DNA of 34,502 bases from Komagataeibacter melaceti (GTDB lineage Bacteria > Pseudomonadota > Alphaproteobacteria > Acetobacterales > Acetobacteraceae): NCBI RefSeq assembly GCF_003403295.1, contig NZ_QUWV01000104.1, forward strand, positions 1 through 34,502, given 5' to 3'. Below the pieces are notes generated by a model. It made no database searches. It was not told where the DNA came from and worked only from the letters and a program-made list of their open reading frames with translations. A program made the position numbers and the translations under genes. Each line of letters starts with the position of its first letter. Position 1 is the first letter of the stretch. This document shows, one piece after another, positions 1 through 9,537 of this stretch.

Positions 1-275
1 GCATTTCGCTGGAGCGAAAATACGCAGAAGAAAGATACGACAATGCAATCAATGTGACCTCTTGCATCGTAAAGGCCGTCCACATAAGCGGGACATGGAC
101 AAACCATCCGTGCGGGCCGGACAGGCAGGTCAGCCCAAAGGAACCACCTGACCTTGCATATCTCTCAAGGTGTCCACGGTCCGACAGGGGAAGGTGACCG
201 GTGCTCAGGTCGAGGAATTTCCGGATCTGGAAAGGCGCTAACATCGGGTTTCTCCCTGCTTAAGGATGAGGCGGG
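1..275. other. left edge, no supported gene
   Basis: No start codon with a ribosome binding site and no recognisable protein was found here. One plus-strand frame is open from the window edge to about position 212, so the tail of a gene entering from the left cannot be excluded, but its translation matches nothing I recognise. The stretch also lies downstream of the stop of the minus-strand gene ending at 276 and could hold its terminator; I see no convincing hairpin. Confidence 0.4.
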
Positions 276-1301
276 TCAGACCGGCCCGGCGCTCTCGCCG
301 AATGCGCCAGCGGGCAGGACCCATTGTTCGGGGGATGTGAGGACACGGCCACGCCAGCGGTGGCAGAGCGCGCGGCGCACCAGACCCGGGTGCTGGCGCA
401 CGGGGCCGTAGACCGTGCCGCCCCTGGCTAGCGTGCCGAGGTCCCGGTCGCGTCGAATGGTGCAACCAAATGCGCGTTCCCACTCACACAGCCGGGCGAA
501 CCGATCCGGGTCCATGTGACGCAGCGTCGCAGCCTGATCGGCAGACATGAATACACATGTCAGGCAGGACAGGCGGCCAAACCCGAGCTGATAGGGAAGC
601 GGCGGAATCACGCCATGCCGACGCAGGATCTGCCAGACAGCCGCTTCACTCCAGGCATGTACCGGCCGCCAGTGATCGATATGCCGTCGGATCCGACCAT
701 CACGACAGTCTGCCCGGTGCCGCTCAAAGACAGCGTAACGGGCACGGTTCGCGGACTCCGCCGCGCGTTCTCCGGTTACAAACAGGGTCCGGGCATGACT
801 GAAGCGCGCCTGGTTCCGCAGGGCGCCATCCGCAACCATGATCTTGGCGTATGGGGAACACCAGCGGACCGACAGGTTCGCCGAAACCTGCGGGAAGCGG
901 CGTCGCGTATTGGGCGGTCCCTTGCCACCGACAGTGACCCGCCCTGTCGGGGTATCGAACCAGACCGGTGCGGTCGGCGCATTCTCGCGCAGCATTTCCC
1001 GCACGATCCCACCCTGGCGCGCGGAGAAATACAGCCTGACGCCAAGGGCCGCAGCCAGATGCCGCCCGTAATCGGGCACATGCGGCCAGTCAAAAACGTC
1101 CCCGTCATCGTCCACACGATGGTGCCACCACTCGATGCGCTGCGGCGCCACGCCCTTTTCGAGCAGGTGCAGCGTACTGGCGAGGGAATCCTTGCCAAAG
1201 GAACAGGCGACGATGACGTGATCATAACGCGCCAGATCAGGTATCTCTCCGGGCTCCGGCGCGACAGTTCCTTGGTGGGATGACAGGCTTGCGGTCGCCA
1301 T
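276..1301 (-). CDS. PP-loop / PAPS-reductase-like protein
   Basis: A 341-residue protein of the adenine nucleotide alpha-hydrolase (PP-loop) superfamily, close in motif layout to phosphoadenosine phosphosulfate reductases. The PP-loop SFGKDS is at residues 34-39. An RWCSPYAKI segment at 146-154 resembles the RxC..K phosphate-contact region of the family, and a GERAAES motif lies near 177-183. A CLTC pair at 246-249, with C272 and C280, could hold an Fe-S cluster as in DndC-like proteins. That cluster is an inference. ATG 1301 is chosen over ATG 1307 because AAGGAG lies about 7 bases upstream of it. It is the last gene of a minus-strand block with a ParB-domain protein and a methylase-helicase, so a role in nucleic-acid modification is more likely than sulfate assimilation; no cysteine biosynthesis gene is nearby. 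The exact substrate is unknown. Confidence 0.8.
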   Translation of the reverse strand: MATASLSSHQGTVAPEPGEIPDLARYDHVIVACSFGKDSLASTLHLLEKGVAPQRIEWWHHRVDDDGDVFDWPHVPDYGRHLAAALGVRLYFSARQGGIVREMLRENAPTAPVWFDTPTGRVTVGGKGPPNTRRRFPQVSANLSVRWCSPYAKIMVADGALRNQARFSHARTLFVTGERAAESANRARYAVFERHRADCRDGRIRRHIDHWRPVHAWSEAAVWQILRRHGVIPPLPYQLGFGRLSCLTCVFMSADQAATLRHMDPDRFARLCEWERAFGCTIRRDRDLGTLARGGTVYGPVRQHPGLVRRALCHRWRGRVLTSPEQWVLPAGAFGESAGPV

Positions 1302-1463
1302 GGACATTCTCCTTGTCTGAATGTCTTCTGGCGGTCCGACGGGGTATCGCGGGTCAAACGCGGCGCGCGCGCCGGCATCGCAGGCCCGCGGAGCGGGACA
1401 AGAGCCACCGTTTGAGGCGCGATGGCCCTTCGGGCATATTTTTCCTGTGTCTTCCTGCTCTTC

Positions 1464-1877
1464 CTATGCGTCCGCGTTCAGGTATTCGTGCAGATACCGG
1501 CGCAGCACCACGCAGGCTGCATGGGTGTCCCGCTCACCGTCATCCGCAAGGACACGATCCATCACTCTGGCGAGAACGGCGGCGGCCTCTCGGCCCGGGC
1601 TGAAAACAAGGGAAAACCCAAACTGTCCCTGCAGCACGCCGGTTCCCGCATCGTGGACCATGGCCACGATCTCGCCATGGACGACTTCCTCGACCTCAAG
1701 GTCCACTTCCTGACCGTCAGGCAGAATGGTGGTCCGGATCCCGTCAGAGTCCACACTGTCGGGGACGGCATCGAGGACGATCCGCGCAGCAGCCTCAGCG
1801 TCCGTCGCCGTGACCCTGAAATCGCCGGCATCCGCTTCAAACAGGCGCTCAACCAGCGTGACACGAAAATCAGGCAT
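1464..1877 (-). CDS. hypothetical protein, 137 aa
   Basis: I do not recognise the family. The product is acidic (many Asp and Glu, especially residues 15-70) and soluble, with no membrane segment or signal peptide. An N-terminal stretch of the form FRVTATDAEAAARIVLDA resembles the small beta-alpha folds in which one helix follows a strand. The start ATG at 1877 has a GGGAGG about 6 bases upstream. The start overlaps the end of the upstream gene by 8 bases, so the two are probably translationally coupled. Their position between the ParB-domain gene and the PAPS-like gene suggests an accessory role in that block. Confidence 0.7.
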   Translation of the reverse strand: MPDFRVTLVERLFEADAGDFRVTATDAEAAARIVLDAVPDSVDSDGIRTTILPDGQEVDLEVEEVVHGEIVAMVHDAGTGVLQGQFGFSLVFSPGREAAAVLARVMDRVLADDGERDTHAACVVLRRYLHEYLNADA

Positions 1878-2208
1878 TGCCGTCCTCCCTTACCAGGACA
1901 AATTCGCTCAGTGTCGTGGCTTCGCGCCATGGGCAGTGCCACACCATCACGTCCTTTCCGCAGATTTCGGCGACAGAGCCACGCTCTCTCAGCCGGGCCA
2001 GCTCGGCCGACGTGACTCTGGGAACCGCCGTGAAAGCGGAAAATTCGACTACTGCCGCCTCCACGCTCTCATAGGGTCCCCGCCATCGGCGGGCCGTAGG
2101 CGGATAGATTTCAGGCGTCCGGATCAAAACCCCACCATCCGGGCGGAAACCCAGTTCAACCACATACCTGCCGATCAGACGCTTTTCCGTCATGTATTCA
2201 TCGGTCAT
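1870..2208 (-). CDS. hypothetical protein, 112 aa
   Basis: The family is not recognised. The protein begins MTDEYMTEKRLIGRYVVELG and appears to be a small soluble alpha/beta protein with several Trp and Arg residues around positions 35-45 (RRWRGPYESVEAAVVEF). ATG 2208 is preferred over the GTG three bases upstream because AGGAGAA precedes it at normal spacing. Its 3' end overlaps the next minus-strand gene by 8 bases. About 180 bases separate it from the stop of the upstream ParB-domain gene, so it may share that transcript or have its own promoter. Confidence 0.65.
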   Translation of the reverse strand: MTDEYMTEKRLIGRYVVELGFRPDGGVLIRTPEIYPPTARRWRGPYESVEAAVVEFSAFTAVPRVTSAELARLRERGSVAEICGKDVMVWHCPWREATTLSEFVLVREDGNA

Positions 2209-2391
2209 CACGGTTCTCCTTCGCCGACGCAGGTGAACGCGTAACCTGACGTTCTGGATAAGCCCGGTGGGGGCGCATCGCAGAATTTCCCGGTCGACGT
2301 CCTGCCAGAGGCCGTTGCTGGCTCACCGCCCGACGTCACCACTGAGGGCGACGGGCCGTGAGCCAGAGCCGTACGACGGCAACAGCCTCGC

Positions 2392-4269
2392 TCAGCTGAA
2401 ACCTACAAACTCAACATGCGTCCTGAGGAATTCTTCAGGTGTCTGCGATGGCGGAGCCGGACTTTCCGCCCTGCCATGCGGCACATCATCCTCCTGATCT
2501 GTCGCAGCAGGATCATCGGTTCCCGGGCCATCCGCCGGCGCAACAGCATCCGCGTCGTCTTCCAACTCCGTCTCGTCGTCATGCGCCAGTTCCCCATCAT
2601 CGTCATCCGCTTCGGATGGCGGGGCGAGCGCTTCCGCGAAGGTGGCGTTCAGCGCTGCGACATCGACCTGGAAACGCGCAGCAGGATGCACCCAGCTCCC
2701 CTGCCCGACATGGTCCATCAGGGCGCGGCGCATTTCCTTGCCGGTATTGCGCGGCAGGATACCTTCCGCCTTTATGGCCTTCGTGATGCCGGACTTACTA
2801 AGCGTTTTCAGGAAGTCTTCATCCGCCATGGCGGGCAGATGGTCGTCCGCTTTCACGATATGGCCGACCAGGACACCCCAGTCGCCGCTATTCGTCGCGT
2901 TCTTCTCGCAGGACAGCACGGCTTTGAGCACGTCGACAGCAGCGCCACGCAGGAGCGCCTCGTCCAGCGCCATCTCGCCATCCTGGAACAGTCCGGCGGC
3001 GGCCACGAGCCGACGTGACGGACGGCGCTGCGGGTAGTGTGCGTTGGAATCCCCGTCCACCCGGACATTCTGCGCGTTGAGGGCCGCGATCATCAGCCCG
3101 ACCAGGACCCATGGATCGGCAGAGCCCCGGATGCCGTCCAATGCGGCATGCAGCGCCTGGGTGCGGAAACTGCCAATCATGTCAAAACCACGCCCCGAGA
3201 TATCGGGCCGTTCCCGTGGCCCTTCGGGCAGGGCTTCAATGACGGCGGACGGCGTCACGCGACCTGCCGCCTCGCTGCCCGGCAGGACGCACCAGCCCTC
3301 GCGAACCTTGAGGCGATGATCGAGCCAGAAGAATTTCGTGGCGCCCTCGCGCTGCCAGTAGATCCGGACCATGCCGGGTTCGAAGACCGGCTCGCCGTTC
3401 TCGTCGCTCTGGAGGATCAGTGCGTCTTCAGGCGTGTTCTGACCCAGCCACTGGCGCTGCGCCTTCTCGTAGGCGAAGCCGTCATCGGTATAACGGCCGT
3501 CCTTCCCGGCTTCACCGAACAGATCCTCCTGCCAGGCGATCCGGCAGCTTTTTGCAATGGCGTCATCAAACGAGGCCTCAATTGCATAAAAACGATCCTG
3601 CCGCAGGGCTGACGCAATCCGGTCCCAATCGGGGATGGCAGCACCGGGTTCCCAGTTTCCGTCGGGCAGTTGCGCGCCCTCATCTTCGCAGGCTTCGACG
3701 TCCTCGGGCGGCGCCGCGCCAACCGGAAACCCGAAATGGCCCCAGACCTGTTCCTGCAGCGCGGTTGACGCAAGGGCGATACTCGCCAGTTCACGATTGC
3801 CGGGACCTTTTCCCGCCTCGATCCACGCCAGAATCTCGGGCAGGATGGCAGACAGGCGACCGATCTGCTTCAACTGCACCGGTGTGAGCATCAGCGCCTT
3901 GCAGATCGCGGTATCATTCCACTTTTTTTCCTCCCGAAGCCTGGCGACAACCCGCCACTGTTCAACCTGGGTCATGGGCTGACGGATCATGTTCTCCGAT
4001 GCGGCACGCATCCGGTCCAGTTCCGCATCATCGCCTGCCACCGTCACCTGAATGGTTTTCAGGCCGGCCTTGACTGCGGCACGCCGGCGGCGATGCCCTG
4101 CAACGATCATCAGGCCGTCAGGAGTTTCGCGGACCAGAGGCGGGTGGATGATCCCGACGGCCTTGACGTTCAGCGCCAGCTGGCGCTCTTCCGCCTCATT
4201 GGGCGCGGATTTCCGCGGGTTTTCGGGGTTGTCGAGCAGGGTTTTCGGATCAACTTCGCGCAGTTCCAT
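2392..4269 (-). CDS. ParB N-terminal domain protein, 625 aa
   Basis: The N-terminal 100 residues form a ParB/Spo0J nucleotide-binding domain: LLDNPENPRK near residues 11-20 and GHRRRRAA near 58-65, the latter matching the arginine-rich ParB box. A ParB-type helix-turn-helix follows at about 125-155 (AICKALMLTPVQLKQIGRL). The long middle part is unassigned. The tail, roughly 555-615, is strongly acidic and rich in Asp, Glu, Ala and Pro. At 625 residues it is nearly twice the length of a partition ParB, and the true partition ParB of this replicon lies at 13800. This copy is therefore probably a DNA-binding or nuclease-like accessory protein of the methylase-helicase block. CGGAG lies upstream of ATG 4269. 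It sits about 180 bases downstream of the methylase-helicase gene. Confidence 0.8.
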   Translation of the reverse strand: MELREVDPKTLLDNPENPRKSAPNEAEERQLALNVKAVGIIHPPLVRETPDGLMIVAGHRRRRAAVKAGLKTIQVTVAGDDAELDRMRAASENMIRQPMTQVEQWRVVARLREEKKWNDTAICKALMLTPVQLKQIGRLSAILPEILAWIEAGKGPGNRELASIALASTALQEQVWGHFGFPVGAAPPEDVEACEDEGAQLPDGNWEPGAAIPDWDRIASALRQDRFYAIEASFDDAIAKSCRIAWQEDLFGEAGKDGRYTDDGFAYEKAQRQWLGQNTPEDALILQSDENGEPVFEPGMVRIYWQREGATKFFWLDHRLKVREGWCVLPGSEAAGRVTPSAVIEALPEGPRERPDISGRGFDMIGSFRTQALHAALDGIRGSADPWVLVGLMIAALNAQNVRVDGDSNAHYPQRRPSRRLVAAAGLFQDGEMALDEALLRGAAVDVLKAVLSCEKNATNSGDWGVLVGHIVKADDHLPAMADEDFLKTLSKSGITKAIKAEGILPRNTGKEMRRALMDHVGQGSWVHPAARFQVDVAALNATFAEALAPPSEADDDDGELAHDDETELEDDADAVAPADGPGTDDPAATDQEDDVPHGRAESPAPPSQTPEEFLRTHVEFVGFS

Positions 4270-4332
4270 GGTTTTTACTCCGTGTTCTCAGGACGCCTTT
4301 CCTGATGCACTCCGGCGGCCAGCACCGGGCTG

Positions 4333-4422
4333 GCGGGGCAAGGGCGCCGCGCAGCGGCGGCACCGGACCCGCGCGCAGGCGGCGCAGACGCCGAGCACGG
4401 GGAGGCGCCACCCCTTGCGGCG
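4333..4422. repeat. 90-bp GC-rich repeat, copy 1
   Basis: This intergenic segment between the methylase-helicase gene and the ParB-domain gene matches 9695-9784 at about 84 of 90 positions in the same orientation. It starts near GGGGCAAGGG and ends near ACCCCTTGCGG, so its ends are partly complementary, and it contains smaller GC-rich palindromes such as GCCGCGCAGCGGC. It may form an RNA or DNA hairpin in the untranslated leader of the downstream gene. Its function is unknown. Confidence 0.85.
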
Positions 4423-4446
4423 CCTGGCCGGAGATGGCAGCCCTTC

Positions 4447-7400
4447 TCAGGCTGCCGCCTCTTCTTCCTTCTCCCTGTCCTCGGTGTCGTCATGCGCCGG
4501 GTCTTCATCGGTCGCGGTCGCCGCCAGATCGTCTTCCAGCGCTTTCAGCTCCGCGCGCTTTTCATCAAGCATCGCCTGTTCCGCGAACGGCAGGCCCAGA
4601 CGGGCCCGGTAGGATGGCAGGCGACGCTGCGCTTCCTCCCGCATCCGGATTGCGTCACGGAGCGCGTCATCGATCCGAAGCAGCGCATGCTCGACACGCG
4701 ACGTCAGCCCAAGGCCCTTCGTGTCGTCCTCGACGGCGATCTCAATGCGACCCGAGCGCGCTTCCACAAACAGCGTCACGTCGACCGCGCGCTTTTCGTA
4801 GTACACGCGACGGCCAGGCCCAGCTTCGCACATGACGGCGAACCCACCGATGCGTCCGAGGTTCCAGACCCCTGCCTCGCCGTTCTTCGCCGCCAGGCGG
4901 ACCTGTAACAGGAGCCATGACCCGGCCTTCTCACGTTCGCTGACATCCCCCTTGTCCCGACGCAGTACGAACGCATCCCCCTTCGTGGGCTGACGGCTGG
5001 CAATATCCGCCTCGATAAGCGGGATCTGGCGCTCCGCGCCCGCAATCTCACGCTCGGCCCGGTCGATGGCACGTTTTACGGCGAACTGGTCGTCATAATG
5101 GGCGGCCGCGAGTCTCTCCAGCCGCGCAAGATCGGCCTCCAGCCCGGCTTTGTGCATCAGCCGGGCATCGCCTGAGGCGAGCGCCTTGGCCATGGCGAAC
5201 TGGTTTCCCCCTTCCCCGCCAATGTCCTCAATCCGGCGGATGGAACGGTCACCTGACATCGCAAGGCCAATAAAGCGCTGCTTGCGTTCGAGGAGCTGCC
5301 AGTTGGTCGCGTCAACGGAACCCTGCTGGGCATAGGCGTAGAGTTCGATTTCCGCGTGCTGGTTGCCCTGCCGCTCGATGCGACCCTCGCGCTGGATGAT
5401 GTCGGAGACCAGCCACGGCACGTCGAGATGGTGCAGGGCCTTGAGGCGCTGCTGGGCGTTGACGCCGGTGCCCATGGTCGCCGTCGAGCCGATCAGGATC
5501 CGCTTGCGGCCGGCATTGAGATCACCGAACAGCTTCTGCTTCGCCGCACTCTTCCTGTAGTGCTGCATGAACGCGATTTCCGCGCGCGGCACGCCCAGGC
5601 GGATCAGTTCATCGCGGATCCACGTGTAGGCGGAAAAACCGCGTGTCTCCATCGCGCTCTCGGTGCCCAGATCCGAAAAGATCATCTGCACCGCCCCCGG
5701 CAGGTCGTACGGCCGACCGGTTTCAGGATCGCTGTAACGGCTTTCCGATGTCTCCTGCCAGATCCGGAACACGTTCCCGATCATCAGGTTCAGCTTCGAT
5801 GTGTCGTCATTCGCGGCAAGAGGGGCGACGAAGCGCAGGTCGATCGCGGCATGACGGGCATCCGTGATGACGGACAGGAGGATGTCATCGCCCTTCTGGG
5901 GACGCCCCTGGCGTGCTTCGATGGCGTTGATGCGGGCCGCCAGCGTCTTCTGGTAGGCCCTGAAGTTATCGTTTGTCGGCGCGACAATAATCTCGCGACG
6001 CCCGCCCCGGATTGCTGGCAGAGTCACGTACTGGCGCAGGTCATCGTGCTGCACGACATCCGCGAAGTCGCGATACATCGCCATGAGGTCGGCGACGTTG
6101 ACGAACTCGGTGAAGCGCGTGACCGGCTTGTAAAGCCCGCTTGGCTGCAGTTCCAGTTCGGTACGGGTCTCGCCAAAATTGGCTGCCCAGGCATCGAATT
6201 CATGCAGGTAGCGCTTCTGCAGCGCCTCAAGATCCATATAGCGGCTGACCGTCCACATCTCGGCCAGCGTATTGGTGATCGGGGAGCCGGACGCCATGAT
6301 CAGCGGGCGTTCCGGATTTTTTGCCGCCAGGTAGCGCGTCTTCACGAAGAGATCCCAGGCCCGCTGCGAGCCGTTCGGATCGACCCCCTTGAGGTCGGAC
6401 TGGTTGGTTGCAAAACTCAGCTTCCGGAACTGCTGCGCCTCGTCGACGAGGATCTGGTCGATGCCGATCTCTCCCAGATGCACGAGATCGTCCTTTCGAG
6501 CGGCAAGGCCTTCCAGCTTCGCCTGCATCTTCTCCTTCATGCTCTCGACCCGCTTGCGCGACAGGCGGTCGGCCGCGTCGACGCTTTCCAGCACTTCCTC
6601 GTAAGACGCGATCTGCGCCTCGATCATCTGGCGTTCGAAATCCCCCTCCACCGGGATGAACCTGAATGCATCATGCGTGATGATGATCGCATCCCAGTTT
6701 CCGGTCGCGGCCCGGGCAAGGAACCGCTGGCGCTTTGCCTTCACGAAGTTCGTCTCGTCGGCGACGAGGATCCGCGCGGTCGGGTAGAGCATGAGGAATT
6801 CGCGGGCCATCTGGGCGAGGCAGTGACCGGGGACGGCGATCATCGCCTTGCTGATCAGGCCAAGCCGCTTCTGCTCCATGACGGCCGCAACCATCGAGAA
6901 GGTCTTTCCGGAGCCGACCGCGTGCGCGATATACGTACCGCCCGCGGCGATGATCCGCCAGATCACCCGTTTCTGGTGGGGCCGCAGGCTGATCGTGGTG
7001 CTTGCGCCGGGCAGGCGCAGATGGGAGCCATCAAACGCGCGTGCCACGAGGTTGTTGTAGGTATCGTTATACAGCCTGACCAGCCTCTCGGCCCGATCGC
7101 CATCCTGCCAGACCCATGTCTCGAACGCACGCTTGATCGCCGCCAGTTTTTCCTTTGCGGCTTCCGTCTCCTGTGTGTTCAGTTCGCGGTGCTCATTGCC
7201 ATCGCCATCACGCCAGACATCCCATATTTTTGGCGATGCCTGCGTCAGGGCATCTTCCAGCAGTTCGCCGGCATGTCGCCGTTCCGTCCCCCAGACTGAC
7301 GTAGCCTCGGCCATGCCCATGAACGCCCGTTTCTCCACGGTCCAGCAGGCAACCGCGGGCGCGTGATAGATGACCGTTTCGACCCCGAGCACCTCGGCGG

Positions 7401-9537
7401 TAAAGGCGATGATGTCGCTGACCGGCAACCAGGGAGCGCCAAGGCGCGCGGTGATCTCCGACGGACGCAGATCTGCTGGCTGGACGGCTTCCAGCGCCGT
7501 GATGTTCCGGGCGTAGCGCCCATCGATCCGGGCTGCATCGCGTGCTTCTTCCAGCTTGGTCCGCACGGCGCCGGAGAGCATTTCATCAGCCGTAACCCAG
7601 ACATCGCGACCATCCACGCTTCGTACCGGATCGAGATAAACCGCATCCCCCAGTGCGGCCGCGACCTCAGCTTCGGACTGTCCCATGAGTTCCGCGATCC
7701 GGGGCATTTCCACACCGCCTGTTTCATGCAGGCAGACGGCCAGGGCGTCGTGGGCGGAATGGATCTCGGGTTCGACAGGCGCATGAATGACCCGTTCAGA
7801 GAAAATTGGTCCCATCCGACCTTTCTGTGTCGCCTCGTCGTATTCCTCGATGGACGAGACCAGCCAGACGTCGGGATCATCGTAAAATGGCGTCAGGTTC
7901 GGTCGCCGCTGGGTTTCGTTTTCAACCCCGGTTTCCGGATCGATCCGGACCGTCACATTCATCAGGTTGATCGGGCCGAACTGTCGGACAAAGCTGAAAT
8001 AGGCACGCTTCAGATCACCCTGCAGGCGTCCATAGGGCAGGTTCTCCATCTGCGCTCGCAGCACCGCGCGTGCCGCATCCCGGACGGGTATCAGCGCGGT
8101 AATGATCCGGGCACGCTTCTGGAAGAGGCCATCCTTCTGATCTCCCTTCCTGATGGCGACCGTGGTGGGCTGTCCGTCGCAGATCTGCTGCAGGACGCCT
8201 TTCGTGACGAAGTAGGAGCCCTCTTTCAATTGGGCGCCATCGGCAGCCGTGCCGACCAGCACACCGGCTCCCGCCGGCCGGACAATGCGCTGGTTCAGGG
8301 GTTCCGGAAAGCGCACGTCCTGCCCGATCCGGTCCAGGGCCTCGGGCAACATCACATCGAGCCTGCCGTCGGCACGCGCGTCGCATGTATAATCGGGACC
8401 GAACTGGGTGGTGGTCCAGCCGTGACGGCCAAGCACCTGCTCCGGGTGGTCGAGGAAGTAGCGATTGACGAGGAGCGGACCGTTACCATGGTCGCTATTC
8501 GCAAGGGCGCCGGTTTCCAGCCAGGTCTCGTCATCGACCATGTCGCCGATCATGCGCTTGCGGAACACCAGTACGTCCACCACCACGTCCGTGCCGGCGT
8601 CATCGCGCATTGCTCCGGCCGGGAGCCGGACTGCCCCCACGAGGTCAGCCATGTCGGCAATGGTCCGGCGCGCGGTGCTGTCCGTCTTGTCCAGCGTATG
8701 GCGGGACGTCACGAAAATTGCGATGCCGCCCGGGCGAAGTGCTTCGATGGATCGGGCAATGAAAAAATCATGCAGGCTCAGGCCAAGCCGTCCCAGACCT
8801 TCCGGGCCACGCACGGTGCGATTGGAAAAGGGTGGATTACCGATCGCAAGGTCATACCCGTTTGCGAGCTTCACTGTCGTGAAATCCTCGCTGCGGATCC
8901 ACTGGTTTGGATAGAGCCTGCGTGCGATCCTTGCCGTAATCAGATCATTCTCAATCCCGGTAAAGGCGATGCATCCTTCGAGCCTTTCTGGTCGGGCCGC
9001 GATGAAAAGACCGGTCCCACAGCCGGGTTCAAGCACGGAACCGCCTCTGAAGCCCATCTGCAGCACCTTGTTCCAGAGTGCGTGCACGATCAGTTCAGGG
9101 GTAAAATGCGCATATTGTGTTGCGCGCTTCAGTCCTGCCCTTTCAACATCTGTTGTGGAGGCATGGATCGCCTCGCCAACCTCTTCCCAGCCTGGGCGGG
9201 CGCTATCGCTCCCGGATGGAAACAGGTTGTTCGCCAGTTCTCCAGCTCCAAAGCCGATGAAGCGTGACAGGACGATCTGTTCGGGGGACGAAGCGTTTCG
9301 GTCTGCTTCTTCGATCTCCTTGAGCAGCGCGATTGCCAGCGCGTTGTCACGCGCCCGCTGTTTCCAGGTGTCAGCGAGGCCTCGGTCGGTCATCATATGA
9401 AAGTCGATCTTGGGAAGGGCCATCGCGGCCGGCAAGACAGGGGGCGAGCCATCTTCGCCTTCAAGTTCGCCCCAGAAAAGGTCGTTCTGGGTATCTGCGA
9501 GAGCGGTTGTGCCGAAGAGGTTGAGCTGGAACGACAT
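4447..9537 (-). CDS. DNA methylase-helicase fusion (COG4646, DarB-like)
   Basis: A 1696-residue protein joining an N6-adenine-type methyltransferase to a superfamily 2 helicase. SAM motif I is VLEPGCGTG at about 168-176 and the catalytic motif is NPPF at 234-237. The helicase part has Walker A HAVGSGKT near 870, a DEAQ box near 1028, a SGSPITNT motif III about 80 residues later, and QREGRIERQG motif VI near 1385. A long charged, probably coiled-coil stretch lies around 1460-1530, and the C-terminus is acidic. This layout matches COG4646 and the phage P1 DarB anti-restriction protein, which is packaged to shield DNA from type I restriction. ATG 9537 has GGAG 8 bases upstream and is preferred over ATG 9564. 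The inference is DNA protection or remodelling for a mobile replicon; methylation has not been shown. All key motifs are present, so it appears intact. Confidence 0.88.
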   Translation of the reverse strand: MSFQLNLFGTTALADTQNDLFWGELEGEDGSPPVLPAAMALPKIDFHMMTDRGLADTWKQRARDNALAIALLKEIEEADRNASSPEQIVLSRFIGFGAGELANNLFPSGSDSARPGWEEVGEAIHASTTDVERAGLKRATQYAHFTPELIVHALWNKVLQMGFRGGSVLEPGCGTGLFIAARPERLEGCIAFTGIENDLITARIARRLYPNQWIRSEDFTTVKLANGYDLAIGNPPFSNRTVRGPEGLGRLGLSLHDFFIARSIEALRPGGIAIFVTSRHTLDKTDSTARRTIADMADLVGAVRLPAGAMRDDAGTDVVVDVLVFRKRMIGDMVDDETWLETGALANSDHGNGPLLVNRYFLDHPEQVLGRHGWTTTQFGPDYTCDARADGRLDVMLPEALDRIGQDVRFPEPLNQRIVRPAGAGVLVGTAADGAQLKEGSYFVTKGVLQQICDGQPTTVAIRKGDQKDGLFQKRARIITALIPVRDAARAVLRAQMENLPYGRLQGDLKRAYFSFVRQFGPINLMNVTVRIDPETGVENETQRRPNLTPFYDDPDVWLVSSIEEYDEATQKGRMGPIFSERVIHAPVEPEIHSAHDALAVCLHETGGVEMPRIAELMGQSEAEVAAALGDAVYLDPVRSVDGRDVWVTADEMLSGAVRTKLEEARDAARIDGRYARNITALEAVQPADLRPSEITARLGAPWLPVSDIIAFTAEVLGVETVIYHAPAVACWTVEKRAFMGMAEATSVWGTERRHAGELLEDALTQASPKIWDVWRDGDGNEHRELNTQETEAAKEKLAAIKRAFETWVWQDGDRAERLVRLYNDTYNNLVARAFDGSHLRLPGASTTISLRPHQKRVIWRIIAAGGTYIAHAVGSGKTFSMVAAVMEQKRLGLISKAMIAVPGHCLAQMAREFLMLYPTARILVADETNFVKAKRQRFLARAATGNWDAIIITHDAFRFIPVEGDFERQMIEAQIASYEEVLESVDAADRLSRKRVESMKEKMQAKLEGLAARKDDLVHLGEIGIDQILVDEAQQFRKLSFATNQSDLKGVDPNGSQRAWDLFVKTRYLAAKNPERPLIMASGSPITNTLAEMWTVSRYMDLEALQKRYLHEFDAWAANFGETRTELELQPSGLYKPVTRFTEFVNVADLMAMYRDFADVVQHDDLRQYVTLPAIRGGRREIIVAPTNDNFRAYQKTLAARINAIEARQGRPQKGDDILLSVITDARHAAIDLRFVAPLAANDDTSKLNLMIGNVFRIWQETSESRYSDPETGRPYDLPGAVQMIFSDLGTESAMETRGFSAYTWIRDELIRLGVPRAEIAFMQHYRKSAAKQKLFGDLNAGRKRILIGSTATMGTGVNAQQRLKALHHLDVPWLVSDIIQREGRIERQGNQHAEIELYAYAQQGSVDATNWQLLERKQRFIGLAMSGDRSIRRIEDIGGEGGNQFAMAKALASGDARLMHKAGLEADLARLERLAAAHYDDQFAVKRAIDRAEREIAGAERQIPLIEADIASRQPTKGDAFVLRRDKGDVSEREKAGSWLLLQVRLAAKNGEAGVWNLGRIGGFAVMCEAGPGRRVYYEKRAVDVTLFVEARSGRIEIAVEDDTKGLGLTSRVEHALLRIDDALRDAIRMREEAQRRLPSYRARLGLPFAEQAMLDEKRAELKALEDDLAATATDEDPAHDDTEDREKEEEAAA

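Noticed and set aside
516-1283. Plus-strand frame of 255 codons opposite the PAPS-like gene
   Set aside because: No domain and no ribosome site; the minus strand has the PP-loop and conserved Cys motifs.
5356-9267. Long plus-strand open frames opposite the methylase-helicase gene (5356-7299 and 7363-9267)
   Set aside because: They are antisense shadows of a long GC-rich gene with full methylase and helicase motifs, and their translations show no recognisable domain.
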